Shown here: piece after piece, positions 14,901 to 25,764 of the stretch
How positions within the stretch are numbered: the stretch's first letter is position 1
How the letters are laid out: the number at the start of each line of letters is the position of its first letter
Position numbers and translations under genes: made by a program
Source: Diphasiastrum complanatum
Taxonomy: Eukaryota > Streptophyta > Lycopodiopsida > Lycopodiales > Lycopodiaceae
NCBI GenBank assembly: GCA_029204225.1
Contig: CM055108.1
Location: 10,686,461 to 10,750,460, forward strand
Direction of reading: 5' to 3'
Length of the DNA: 64,000 nt
Notes under the pieces: generated by a model
The model's database searches: none
What the model saw: the letters and a program-made list of their open reading frames with translations, nothing else
Told to the model about the DNA's origin: nothing

Positions 14901-16535
14901 CCCTCGCCATGTTCAAGACATATAGCCCGTTGGATCTGAAGAAGCCAGCACCCACACGATTTGCCTACCACTTCATCGTGTTGGAGCGGTTGCTTCAGGT
15001 TCGTCGACCTACATTGCGCCAAATGGCAGCCAGCCCTGACTTCACACAGTGGCATTGCAGCAGCGAGCAGATTGGACTTAGGTTCCAAAGAATTGTTTTT
15101 GGAGATAATTTATGGCGACAGGCTGAGCAATTAGGTCCTACAACCAGTGTACCATCTGCTGAGGTCGGTGGATCGAGAGGGGCTTAAACTTGGCCTCATT
15201 TACAAGTTTATGGATAGGATTGGGGAGACCCTTCAGCGACCACTTTTTGATGAGCGCAAGTATACCTTTCTTGTAATATGTTTGGTGCATTTGTTTTGTA
15301 AAAGCTTTTAGCATTGAGGAGGATGAGGCCTTGGACGACGATGCCGAAACACAGGCCAAGTCTGCATCACTTATACGCAGAAGGGGGTTAGGCATAGGGT
15401 ACGCGTGATGGATTTGCATGTTGAGCCAAAGACAGCAGCATCACAGGCAGAGGGAGCAACGGTCCGGCGAGGCCCTGGTAGACCTAGAGGCAACAAATGA
15501 GTATGGTCCCCCCTTCTTGGCGTGATGAGGGGGAGACAGTTCTTGATGTAACTTTTTTAAATTAAATACAATGCAAGTGATGCTACAGGGACTGTACTTC
15601 TTTTTGCTTAACCATTCATACACTAGATGTCAAATCTGCTATTTGGGCGTATAGTTCACATGAATGGCTTATTGCTTGATTGTTGCATGAGCCAATTAGA
15701 TAATGCCATCATCAACACTAGTATCATCACTCATTGCATGGAAAATGGCCACGGCCATCGATAGTCGAGCATAATGCCAACTACTTGATTTTTCCTTGTA
15801 TTTTGCAACTACTTCAAAGAGCACAATTTACGTCTGTGTGCCAAAAACTAAAACGTTCCAGCAAAACTTTCATGCGGACAGCTGGTGAATAAATGACACC
15901 TAGCACCAAACCTTCCAGCAGAATTTTAATGTGAACAGCTAATGACTGAACTGTTAAACCTTTTCACGTGAACAGTACATGACTGACTGCCACATAGCAC
16001 ATGGAAACCCCAGTTCTATGACTCAGCCATTGGCTGTCCATGGACCTTTTCATGCGAACAGCCAATGACTGACTGCCACATAGCAGGTGGTAGGTCCATG
16101 TGCTATGTGGCAGTCAGTCATTGGTGGTTCACACAAAAATTCTTTCAGAAAGTTTGGTTTTCTAAAAACTCCTCTAGAATAAAAGGTAGCCCTCAAAAAA
16201 ATCACACTGGAGGGAAAGGACCTTGAATTTGGGACTTCCCCAGCACGAAAGCTCTTCTTATTCTCACAAAGATTAAGAACCGAAAAAATTATGCTGGCAC
16301 GAGGAAGCAGAAGCTCACTGGAGCTTTTAAAAACGAAACGGTGAATTACCAAAAACAAAATATAGAAGGTCATCTCATCAGTGTTGGTGCTCCGTCTGCA
16401 GCTCGTACATGGATACAAAACAAACGAAATGCCTAAAAACTAAAAAACGAAAGTGAAAATCATGTGCCAAATGAAGCAGTCAAGCAAGGATGGAGTGCGG
16501 ACCTTAATGGCAGCAAGCTCCTCGGCAGAAGCCAT
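2895..16535 (-). CDS. SAE2: SUMO-activating enzyme subunit 2 (SAE2/UBA2), 5' portion, 4 exons
   Basis: SAE2 is the catalytic subunit of the SAE1-SAE2 heterodimer that adenylates SUMO and carries it as a thioester before transfer to the E2, mainly in the nucleus. Exons on the minus strand are 16535-16503, 10306-10217, 3402-3319 and 3113-2895, 142 codons in total. All joins are phase 0, every visible intron starts GT and ends AG, and no stop is seen. Visible landmarks are the start [11 protein letters not shown], the nucleotide-binding [13 protein letters not shown], the adenylation motif [27 protein letters not shown], and [14 protein letters not shown] followed by [14 protein letters not shown]. 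The catalytic-cysteine, UFD and C-terminal regions are not in the window. Intron lengths are about 6196, 6814 and 205 bp. The adenylation half appears intact, so I take it as a functional host gene; expression cannot be judged here. Confidence 0.9.
3319..3402 (-). CDS. SAE2: SAE2 exon 3
   Basis: 28 codons, [17 protein letters not shown] to GQSKAK. The acceptor TTTGCAG precedes 3402 and the donor GTATGC follows 3319. It carries the conserved Asp and the Asn/Arg residues that in E1 enzymes contact ATP and the SUMO C-terminus. Only 205 bp separate it from exon 4. Confidence 0.9.
4264..4560 (-). repeat. Partial copia LTR (left copy)
   Basis: About 50 bp around 4295-4345, with the core GGAACGAGTTCGATTAAG, nearly repeats 6925-6978 in the same orientation. 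It probably marks the far LTR of the copia element whose gag start, PBS and right LTR are at 5.95-7.0 kb. Borders are uncertain because only this part aligns by eye. Confidence 0.35.
4640..5960 (+). pseudogene. Ty3/gypsy gag-RT remnant
   Basis: 4670-4900 reads as a decayed capsid segment ([30 protein letters not shown]). 5120-5340 gives the RT amino-terminal side ([22 protein letters not shown], then LKMGHVRPS and [11 protein letters not shown]). 5367-5564 gives [20 protein letters not shown] and [15 protein letters not shown]. 5587-5960 holds the active-site motif [19 protein letters not shown] and [17 protein letters not shown]. The YLDD box is intact, but there is a 4900-5085 insertion or rearrangement, a local duplication at 5276-5320 and several frame breaks. 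RNase H and integrase are missing. It lies within SAE2 intron 2 and abuts copia gag on the opposite strand. Confidence 0.8.
5950..6450 (-). pseudogene. Copia gag fragment
   Basis: From 6450 leftward the frame starts [20 protein letters not shown] and [19 protein letters not shown], the N-terminus typical of copia Gag/UBN2 proteins. It continues after a frame change through [20 protein letters not shown] and [16 protein letters not shown]-like text to about 5970. It is interrupted and ends against the opposite-strand gypsy RT, so one element has been inserted into or joined with the other. Confidence 0.65.
6587..6600 (-). other. Primer-binding site (initiator tRNA-Met type) of copia element
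   Basis: Minus-strand ATGGTATCAGAGCC complements the 3' end of initiator tRNA-Met, the usual primer of plant copia elements. It lies between the gag start at 6450 and an LTR to its right. Confidence 0.7.
6599..6980 (-). repeat. Copia LTR (right, 5' LTR of minus-strand element)
   Basis: Begins TGTCGGGACTCGCG directly at the PBS. Its far part (6925-6978) matches 4295-4345. It ends against a short (AGC)n tract at 6981-7010. The outer border is inferred from the end of the similarity. Confidence 0.45.
7140..7341 (+). mobile_element. Solo LINE 3' end with stem-loop and (TC)n(AC)n tail
   Basis: The segment CACACTTGACATGTAC ... ATGCCTTTTGGCATGGAAAA GACATTAATAAAG is followed by about 25 TC and 20 AC dinucleotides (7253-7341). 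The same string occurs on the minus strand at 39860-40020, directly downstream of LINE coding sequence. ATGCC-TTTT-GGCAT can form a terminal hairpin. This is therefore most likely the 3' UTR and tail of that LINE family, inserted without its coding part. Confidence 0.6.
7341..9780 (+). pseudogene. LINE (non-LTR retrotransposon) ORF1/endonuclease/RT remnant
   Basis: An ATG at 7342 opens [20 protein letters not shown], then a degenerate Pro/Ser/Ala-rich ORF1-like region to about 7900. At 8670-8780 the frames give [14 protein letters not shown] and [19 protein letters not shown], the GDFN.R endonuclease motif of LINEs. At 9312-9400 the RT motif [18 protein letters not shown] is clear. At 9560-9760 comes the C-terminal text [19 protein letters not shown], which resembles the LINE piece at 11.6 kb. 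Many frameshifts and stops show it is inactive. It sits immediately after the (TC)n(AC)n tail of another LINE end. Confidence 0.65.
9790..10216. other. SAE2 intron 2, right end
   Basis: AT-rich sequence between the LINE remnant and exon 2. No separate feature seen. Confidence 0.4.
10217..10306 (-). CDS. SAE2: SAE2 exon 2
   Basis: 30 codons, [20 protein letters not shown] through FRDIHL. The acceptor ATATGTGCAG precedes 10306 and the donor GTTTGA follows 10217. It contains the glycine-rich ATP-binding loop. Confidence 0.9.
10307..11185. other. SAE2 intron 1, left part
   Basis: No coding similarity recognised. AT-rich with a short GA-rich patch at 10970-10990 that may be the eroded tail of the minus-strand LINE piece to its right. 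Confidence 0.35.
11186..11800 (-). pseudogene. LINE C-terminal fragment with zinc knuckle
   Basis: From 11798 leftward: [20 protein letters not shown], then [20 protein letters not shown] and [15 protein letters not shown]. This is the Cys-X2-Cys...His...Cys motif found after the RT of many plant LINEs. Further leftward, with frame changes, come [20 protein letters not shown] and [13 protein letters not shown]. The same zinc-knuckle block recurs at 40.4 kb and a related upstream block at 9.7 kb, so several copies of one LINE family are present. Confidence 0.7.
11827..11906. repeat. 14-bp stem-loop followed by (GA)17
   Basis: ATCTTGACCTTATC (11827-11840) is exactly inverted at 11860-11873 around a 19-nt loop that is itself partly palindromic (GGTCAGGTTGTGACC). 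A GA tract runs from 11873 to 11906. Confidence 0.7.
11910..13240. other. SAE2 intron 1, centre, no gene recognised
   Basis: AT-rich sequence without clear coding similarity. It includes a (GATGAG)-like patch at 11935-11955. Terminal inverted repeats of the adjacent hAT element were not identified. Confidence 0.35.
13241..15520 (+). pseudogene. hAT-superfamily transposase pseudogene (BED finger + DUF659)
   Basis: 13330-13430 encodes [22 protein letters not shown], a BED-type zinc finger. 13880-14330 is a low-complexity Ser/Pro/Ala linker ([18 protein letters not shown] in one frame). 14350-14820 gives [19 protein letters not shown], then [20 protein letters not shown] and [19 protein letters not shown], the DUF659 core of hAT transposases. 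14880-15180 holds [20 protein letters not shown] and [13 protein letters not shown]. 15300-15380 holds [19 protein letters not shown] near the expected dimerisation end. Multiple stops and frameshifts make it non-functional. It is inserted in SAE2 intron 1 on the opposite strand. Confidence 0.8.
15840..16135. repeat. Fold-back repeat, GACTGACTGCCACATAGCA family
   Basis: CCAATGACTGACTGCCACAT AGCA at 16062-16085 is exactly inverted at 16101-16124 around a 15-nt spacer. A third, direct copy of the core sits at 15975-16000, and weaker relatives (CATGCGGACAGCT, GTGAACAGCTAATGACTG) occur from 15870. The arrangement resembles a small fold-back or MITE-like element close to the 5' splice site of SAE2 intron 1. 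Confidence 0.65.
16503..16535 (-). CDS. SAE2: SAE2 exon 1 (start codon)
   Basis: 11 codons [11 protein letters not shown], with donor GTCCGC immediately after 16503. The ATG at 16535 is chosen because it gives the short N-terminus seen before the ATP loop in plant SAE2 proteins and joins in frame to exon 2 ([12 protein letters not shown]). Confidence 0.8.
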
Positions 16536-16980
16536 TATCCTGGTGACAGCAGAGCTCAATTGAAAACACCGAGTTCAGCAACAATGAAGCTACCGTTTGA
16601 AACGCAACAAGCTGGAACAGGATACATACTTCATGCTGCCAGCCTTGCCCGGCATTGGCTTCTTCTGCTCTGACACTGTCACCTCTGTTCGTTGCTGGTG
16701 GCAGTAGATAGCGATCCAAGGATCGAGCGCTATGGCTAGGGTTTGTTCTGCTTTTGTTTATGCTTTCGAGAAAACAAACCTAAGACGAGCGAAAAGGCAG
16801 AGAATCCATTGATCGTCTCTGTTCTCTTTGTTAGGCCTCCGCGCGCTATGTTTTTAGATCCGCTACCGTTGGATTTCCCCAAGCGCATTCAGATTTTAAC
16901 AACGTGTGCCGAATTAGGCGTTAGATCTACCACGTGGCTTACATCCAACTGTGTGGCCGTGAACTGCTTCATGTGAGTAG
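16536..16980 (-). promoter_or_regulatory. Probable SAE2 5' UTR and promoter region
   Basis: Sequence directly upstream of the SAE2 start codon, less AT-rich than its surroundings and free of recognisable transposon coding. No TATA box or start site could be assigned with confidence. The call rests only on position. Confidence 0.3.
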
Positions 16981-18867
16981 GCTCCATGGCTTGGGAAGAG
17001 GTGGGAAGGCACTTTGGCTAAGTGACCCAAAGGGCATCTTGTTACCTTTTTCTTTGTTAACAAGGGCCAAACCCTCCTCTTGCTTTTCCGCCCCCTCCCC
17101 CACTGGAGCGGCACTAGTGACTGATGTGAATGACCACTAAGGCATGTCGTGACGGGCAATTTGAGAGAGATTTTTTGGCCTCCCAACCTCGCTAGGCAAG
17201 TCCACTTGCCAAATGACGAATTCACCACCCAGACAATCGCCATGCGAGATCTTGAATCGTATCAACTTCCCACCTCAAGCAAATCCTACTTAACTGTGAA
17301 GTTGTGGAGGTATGATAACGCCCTAGCAACATGATCCAAAAGCAACAATTGTCTAGAAAGATCATCAATTGTTGCACTTGTCAATATCATTGACTCTTAA
17401 ACCACACTCACTCACGAGGGGTAAAGGCAACTCAAAAGATGGACCTTACCCGCCATGTTGTTCCCTTACATCTATAACATTCGAAGGCTTGTGAAAGAGG
17501 ACACTCCATGGTCAATGGAGCTAAGTGCAAGCTCGTTATGCCATTTGTCCTTGTCCACTGTCAAGTGGAGTTTTTTCGTGATTTCGATTTCTATGTGACA
17601 ATTTGGAAGCTTCATGAGAAATATTATGGTAATGGCCTTGATTTTTAGTAGTGTCATTAAAGCTGAATTTGGGTAAGATACATAATCTTGGATTGCGCTT
17701 AACATATATATGAACTAAGTGATTAAACTATGAACATAGCCTCCATGCCTCTCATGTTACCCTCTCATTCAAACATCAAGATAAGTCTTGCTTCAAATGC
17801 AGACAATGATTTAATGCACACTCCCTAGGGATAAGTATAGATGTGTGAAATGAGGAAAGGTTTTTCTTGCATCTCATCTTTTGTAGTTGGAGTAGAAAAT
17901 ACATGAAAAAACTAAGTCTTAAACTCTTGGACGAGTTGCATCTATGAGCAAAAAGCATGATGGTTGTCGCCTATTTATAATTGTGTATGGCCTCTAGCAA
18001 ACAAACCAGTGCCTCTATTTTTTATTGTTCATCCATGTTTAGTCAATCTTAAATATGAGGCCTACAACCAAAGTTTTAGGCCTATGCATTGCATTTCATA
18101 CCATAACCTTTGTAAATCTATCAATTCTTTTGTGCAAAATACAATCACCCCAACTAATGGTATCTTATTTTACAAAGATTTTTCCAAATTTTGATTGGAA
18201 ATTAACTAGTCGTCCATTTGTTTTTTCTACTTATAAATTCACTCAGTTCTTCATTGCAAATATTTGTATCACCATGACAAATGCATATTTGGTCTCGCTG
18301 GAAGTGTTGATCTAGAGCCACCACAAATGCTCTAATGTTAGAAAATCATGTGAGGTCTGAATATATATATGTAGATCCTAATCATTCTAATTTACAATGC
18401 CAATATGCTACCATATGTTGAATGAACTTGATTCTTGTAAATTCTACTTGGAAAAAAATCTCAAATCTTATTAGAACCACAATCCTCTAATCTTATAATC
18501 TCCTCTTAAAAGATATGTCATTTCCTTACAAACAATTTACTACATGGAATTGGAATATTAAAAAATAATTTGCTTCATAGGGTTGCAACGAGGGAATAGC
18601 TCTTTTGGAATCATATAACGCAATCGTATTACAATTGTATAATGTTGACTAGATCTTATAACATGAATAAACCATATTCCATTTGTAGAATTTTATCTCG
18701 GTATAAAATATGTTAAAAGTCATGTTGACTTCGTGGCCCTCCATGATTGTATGCTATTTTTGTCTACGTTTCCCAAGATGCTTTTATGTGGGCACATCAA
18801 AACCTTGCTTACCTTTCAAAATCAAAAGTGAGAATCATGGATAATTGAGGACGGATCTAGAAAATAC

Positions 18868-18910
<43 letters not shown>

Positions 18911-20240
18911 TGAACATTAAATAATTTTGAACTATTGTTCATGAAATGATTGATTTGGCACATGTTATATAGACACTTATTCCAAGAAAGAATACATGCA
19001 CATATTATATGTGAATAGCATGGAAGTGGGCACTATATTAAAGCTCCATAAAGACATTTCTCTAAGTTCCAATTACTTGGAGAACCTCACCAACATCACC
19101 TTCTTCATTGGAATCCCCAAGCCTATAGGATGTAACCTTGAATTTAGCCACATGTTTGGTGAAAAAATTGAAGGCATGACCTAGGAAATACCCTTTTTCT
19201 ATGGTCCCTTTAGGTTTTTACACGATCCTCACATACCCCTTCAAGGCCTTCATGTACAACTACATGGCGTAGACCCATCAAGGAGACACAAGACAGCTGT
19301 GGTGAGGAAAAATTGACATTAATGATTTGATAGGTTGCTCTTGGATAGGGAAAAAATTCCTAACACACTTGTTATATGAAAACCTTTGTTAAGCTTTTGT
19401 TCTATGGATTAATCAGAAACTTGTGTTTCTTCTTGGAGAGAAGCAAGAAAGAGTTTGAGGCTGGAAGTTGCTCGTTTCTTTATACCAATTAACAAGACGT
19501 TTGAAGTCGTGGATTACTGGTTGTAGGGCGACGTTGGTGGAGAAGGAATTTAGAAATAATTGCCATCAAAGAGGGACTAAGATATTGCAAACAGTTGGTT
19601 GTTTTTGAAGGCTAGGGTTTCCACGTGAAGAAGCTCAGATCTTGAGCTATTGAGGACACTTTTCAGATCTGTGGAGGGGCGAAACTTGAGTTTTTGTTGG
19701 GCCACGTTTGCCCTAAATCCACTTTGAAGAGCATTGAATGGCAGACACATTTTTTTAGAGAGAACGTGCTTTGAGATGGCGATGGTTGTGTTGGAGCAAT
19801 CCACGAAGAGAGAGAAAGACCAATCCACGCTACTGATGAAGAGCAGCATAACGGGGGAGCATTATGGCTCGCGTCTCCCTCATCATACATGGCGTGAGAG
19901 GTGTTGGAGAGACACAGAGAGATAAAATGAGGTGTTGGAGAGAGAGCGAGCAGCATTGTCACGATTTGGCTTTGTTGATGCAAGTTTCAAAATGTTATAT
20001 TGGCGGGAGGCAACTGAAGAATTGCAAGTTTACAGGTGAGCCGAGGCATTAGGTGAGAGAGACAGAGAGTAGAGAGTAGGAAGGATGGAGAGCGCGAGAG
20101 GGGAGAGAAGGTAGAGAGAGTGTGAAAGGAGAGAGTGTGTGTGTGTGTGAGAGGAGGAAGGTGGAGGGAGAGAGGAGGGAGAGGGAAAGAGATGGTGAGA
20201 GAGCGTAGAGAGAGAGTAGGCAGAGAAACGGTAGCTCGTG
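16981..20240. other. Intergenic region, no gene recognised
   Basis: Short frames only, none with a motif I recognise. Contains a (TG)20 tract (18868-18907) and, from 20040, an increasingly GA-rich stretch leading into the long tract that follows. Confidence 0.35.
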
Positions 20241-20324
20241 GATTTTTAGGTTTTTAGGGTTAAAGATTTTTAGGGTTTATAGAAGTAAAATAGCCATAAA
20301 GAGATAATGTGGACAAAGCATAGA

Positions 20325-21180
<856 letters not shown>

Positions 21181-21861
21181 AATCCACCTTCAAACCTACA
21201 TCCAAGCTCAATTAAGCATCAAGAGATGAAGAGGACTATCTTGTGGTCACATGGAGATTCGTTCTCATGAGAGTGATAGCATAGTTCATAATCAAGAACA
21301 TGTTTATAATCCACATCTAACACTAAGATTAACACTACGATCCATGAACACTACTCAAGTGAAGGTCAAGCTTACTTTTCTCCCTCCCTCTCTCTTCTCT
21401 CCCACAAAAAGTGTAAGAAAGATCAATCCCAACAATTAGCAAATCCAACAAATAGCAAAATCCAAATAAAGCATGAGAGATGAAGGAAGGAAGAAGAAGA
21501 TCAAGGACATCCGATTTCTATTCATAAGAGGTTCAACCTGCTTTTATTGAAATGAACATGTCAAATGACTTACAAAGCACCACTATATATAGTGGATTTT
21601 AGGACTTTTGCCTCAAATCCTATTGGCCAATCTCCACCTCTCTTATTATTTGAAATTCAAAAACTGGAGGGGTTCATTTTTATTCACTAACTTGACTATT
21701 AGACCTTGCGACATGAAATTTTTTGCAAAGTCCTTTTATTAACTTTTAACTAATCAAATAACTATGTGATCACTGGGTTGGACTTACACACGCAGTGTGC
21801 CAAATCCCTCTCACTTATTAACCAGGGCTAGAGTTGCCTTGGATATGCAAACCCTCCAACA
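21181..21861 (-). repeat. Gypsy-type LTR, copy 1 of a dispersed family
   Basis: On the minus strand the LTR starts TGTTGGAGGGTTTGC at 21861, right after the purine-rich PPT GGTGGGGGGATAC. Stretches such as ACTTACACACG...GTGCCAAATCCCTCTCAC, CAAATCCTATTGGCCAAT and CTCACAAAAAG...AAATCCAACAA recur in the same order at 44641-45248, and partly at 54.9 kb and 29.85 kb. The outer border is approximate. Confidence 0.6.
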
Positions 21862-21899
21862 GTATCCCCCCACCAAAACTAGTGGCGGTCCCATGACAC

Positions 21900-22440
21900 C
21901 TTGTGAGATTTATTTGGGACTTTGATTTGCCTCATGTCGGATCTTTATTAAATGGCACTGGACTTTCTCCATAAATTCCAAACGCGACTGATTGAAATCT
22001 ATGTTGTGCAAAAAAAAGCACTTATGAATTTCTAACAACCATTTAGATGTTGTTGAAGAGATGAATTTTTTCTCCCATGAACCACCCATCATCATCACAC
22101 GGTAGTAGAGCCTGGCTATCGGTAACTGATCTTGCACTTTGTCAGACGCCATTGGAAGATTTGGATCAAAGTAGAGGGTTGATAAACAATCATCTCATCA
22201 TGCTTGAACAGATGCCAACATAGCCAAATATTTCACATACAAGGCTGACTACCTAACCATCAGATCTGGTGAATTAATATACTCCCTCCTTGGAGTATGC
22301 TTGAAGGGCTCGATGGAAATCAACTGAAATATTTCAATTGAATGGCTGGTGGATAATCGGCCAATTTGTTGTTTGGACAATGATTCTATCCATTGGAACA
22401 TCGAGATCTTTCCATTTATTTCTGCCCGGCATGGGCACAT
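21900..22440 (-). pseudogene. Unclassified retroelement 3' reading frame, copy 1
   Basis: 22440-22250 reads WIESLSKQQIGRLSTSHSIE and ISIEPFKHTPRREYINSPD. 22152-21910 reads MASDKVQDQLPIARLYYRVM, MMGGSW, then HKCFFLHNIDFNQSRLEFME and CHLIKIRHEANQSPK, ending just before the PPT and 3' LTR. The same protein is visible at 45.3-45.8 kb (PMASNNVKDQLPIARFYFHV, HKCFLPHNLDFN, MEKVQHYLIKVRREANQRPK). Conservation at the protein level in two copies argues that it was coding. I do not recognise the family; it could be a rapidly evolving gag or an extra 3' ORF. Confidence 0.5.
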
Positions 22441-22869
22441 AGTATGAATCCACCCTTAACTAATGCAAGACAAAGTACTAGTTTGGCTCATCAGTTCTGG
22501 ACAAAAATTTGCAGACATGCTCAATACTATGAAAATAGCTTCCATAATTTTTGGCGAAGGTTCCTAACCATTAGGGTAGCTCGACGAAGGTTCTGTAGGT
22601 TTGGCGAAGGTTCACAACCCTCGTCTAAGTGCATCCTTTGCCTAGGTACTACATTTACTGACTGTTTTCAGGATTTCAACCTTTGCCCAACCTACTTTTG
22701 GTATTCTAAATCCATATGTCAGGTTGGCGAAGATTCATAATGAGTTCATGATTAGATCGGGCACTTCATGCGGCAAAACACATCTTTTCATAATATATCA
22801 ACTCCACGACAATACAATTGACTGATACAATTGACCAACAATATGATAAGGTTGTGCTTTTAAAATCAA

Positions 22870-23345
22870 TCACTTCTGTTAAACTTTGGACAGAGATTCG
22901 TTAGGTTGTCCTAACATCAGATATTCAACAGTATCAGCTGCCCACCGAGGTACTGCTTCAACATAAAATAATTTAGCATCTGACAGTTTGTCATCCACTT
23001 CAGTATTAATAGGTGTTGTCTGTATTCTTGAGACATGATCCCCAAACTCAGTCAATAATAGTAACCATCTTGCAATGTGTCTCGTATTGCGTGTCTTTCT
23101 TACTAAATGTAGCAAAGGCTGATAGTCAGTATAAAATACAAAGTGTGTCACCATCAAATAATGTCAGTTATTTTTTAGACTCACTAAGTTGTCGACTAGC
23201 AAATCTGATAGGATAATCCTTCTTGTATTCTCTTGGTTGCATCAAAACTGATCCAATGGCATATTTTGATGCATCAGTATGCACATGGAATTCAATTTTC
23301 CAGTTTGGAGCTCGTAGGATCGGTAAAGGGTCCAGTTTCCTATCA
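22870..23345 (-). pseudogene. Ty3/gypsy RNase H fragment
   Basis: Minus-strand frames give APNWKIEFHVHTDASKYAIG, SVLMQPREYKKDYPIRFASR and QLSESKK. After a break come MMVTHFVFYTDYQPLLHLVR and NTRHIARWLLLLTEFG. The order TDAS, then FYTDYQPL, then the W...L..F end is that of gypsy RNase H. The upstream RT is absent: at about 23345 the sequence switches to a plus-strand Helitron fragment. Confidence 0.75.
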
Positions 23346-23575
23346 GAGTAGCATTTGCCATGACAATAAACAAAGCACAAGGGCAGACTATGGACACGAT
23401 TGGATTGTATTTGCCTTGGACTGTGTTTAGTCATGGGAAGTTGTATGTCGCACTTTTGAGAGTGCAAAATACAACAAGTCTTCGTGTGCTGATTACTAAC
23501 AAGAACAATCGATTTACGGATGTGGATGGAGTGGCGAGGTACACTCTAAACATTGCGTATTCAGAAGTGTTGTAG
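23345..23575 (+). pseudogene. Helitron Pif1-like helicase C-terminal fragment
   Basis: Reads FAMTINKAQGQTMDTIGLYL, PWTVFSHGKLYVALLRVQNT and SLRVLI, ending NIAYSEVL and a stop. This is the conserved motif V/VI region and normal C-terminus of Helitron-type helicases, which unwind DNA for rolling-circle transposition. Only about the last 75 residues are present. The left junction with the gypsy fragment at about 23345 is abrupt. Confidence 0.8.
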
Positions 23576-23635
23576 TAGTAAGTTTGAAGTGATGTCTATG
23601 GTTTATGGTTTTGAGATGCAAGGTACAATCATTAA

Positions 23636-23780
23636 AGTTAGGATTGGAGTTAGACTTAGCATTTGGGATGTAGGGTAGAGTTAGAGTTAGAGTTAGAGTT
23701 AGAGTTGGAGTTAGATTTGGAGTTAGACTTAGCATTTGGGATGTAGGGTAGAGTTAGAGTTAGATTTGGAGAGAAAAATT
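23636..23780. repeat. GAGTTA hexamer array with 70-bp duplication
   Basis: Repeats of GAGTTA. The block GGAGTTAGACTTAGCATTTG GGATGTAGGGTAGAGTTAGA occurs at about 23647-23690 and again at 23717-23762. It resembles a degenerate telomere-like repeat only superficially (TTAGAG, not TTTAGGG). Confidence 0.75.
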
Positions 23781-24600
23781 TGTCAAATTTTGTACACAAA
23801 GAAGGTTGTGTAGAAGGAGGTTCTTGGATATAGTTATGAAAGGCCATTATGGAAGGCCATTGAGCGTCACTTGGTTGAGGATTACGTTCACCAATTCGAG
23901 GTTTTGGGGTGTAGTGGAAGCGGTGAAAATGTTAGTCAAGTTGTCATAGATGACGTGGAAGACATAATGCAAGCTATGCGATGGTACCAGATTGATGCAA
24001 TTGGTTATGTTAGTAATGTTGTTTCTAGTGAGTTGTTTGCTATATCAAATATATGACTTTACATAGTTTGCAATTGTCAAATGCAGAGTTATCATATGTT
24101 GTTAAGATTATGTGTTGTTGTATGTACATTTTTTTTCTGACATTCGAGGTGTTGTTGCAGATGTCGAAGATCTACATAAATCACATGACTTTTGTGTGAG
24201 ACCTTATGGAGCAATTTTGTTTCGGTGATGAGGTGTCTCGCTGCTCCATTTTGTGGTTGATAGAAGCTTACACAGAGTTCTTATTTCAACAACAAAGGAG
24301 AAGATGTTTTATTCCAAGAGAATATCGATTTCTATTAGATGTAGATATGTTACTCAACAATGTGGCATATGTTTGGAGTCATGTTAGTATTGTTAGACTT
24401 AGTGACTTTGAGCCAATGTTAAAAAACGTGGTGTATGCCTAGGTATTGGTTTCTGATTTATCAGATGACTTCATGTCTATTTCTTGAGAATATTGGAATA
24501 TGAAATTGTTGCTGCTTCAATATTTTATAACGGTTTGGGTTTTTGTGATGAATGTTTTTCAAATCCACACATTGAATACACACACAGCCACACAGACACA
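23780..24600 (+). other. Unassigned short frames right of the Helitron end
   Basis: Two short frames, 23871-24056 (VEDYVHQFEVLGCSGSGENV...) and 24206-24442 (MEQFCFGDEVSRCSILWLIE...), have ordinary composition but no motif I recognise. They could be captured gene pieces or chance frames. Confidence 0.25.
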
Positions 24601-24626
24601 TAGGTCGCTAAATAAAAGTAAAAACA

Positions 24627-25666
<1,040 letters not shown>

Positions 25667-25737
<71 letters not shown>
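25667..25737. repeat. (TG)n microsatellite
   Basis: About 35 TG units, directly left of the AT-rich minisatellite. Confidence 0.95.
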
Positions 25738-25743
<6 letters not shown>

Positions 25744-25764
25744 GCAACTATTCTAGGTGCTTGG

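Noticed and set aside
16914-17243. 109-codon minus-strand frame upstream of SAE2
   Set aside because: No recognisable domain and no supporting splice or codon signal; probably chance in a less AT-rich promoter region.
23636-23780. Interstitial telomere repeat
   Set aside because: The unit is GAGTTA/TTAGAG, not the plant TTTAGGG, and it is short and partly a 70-bp duplication.
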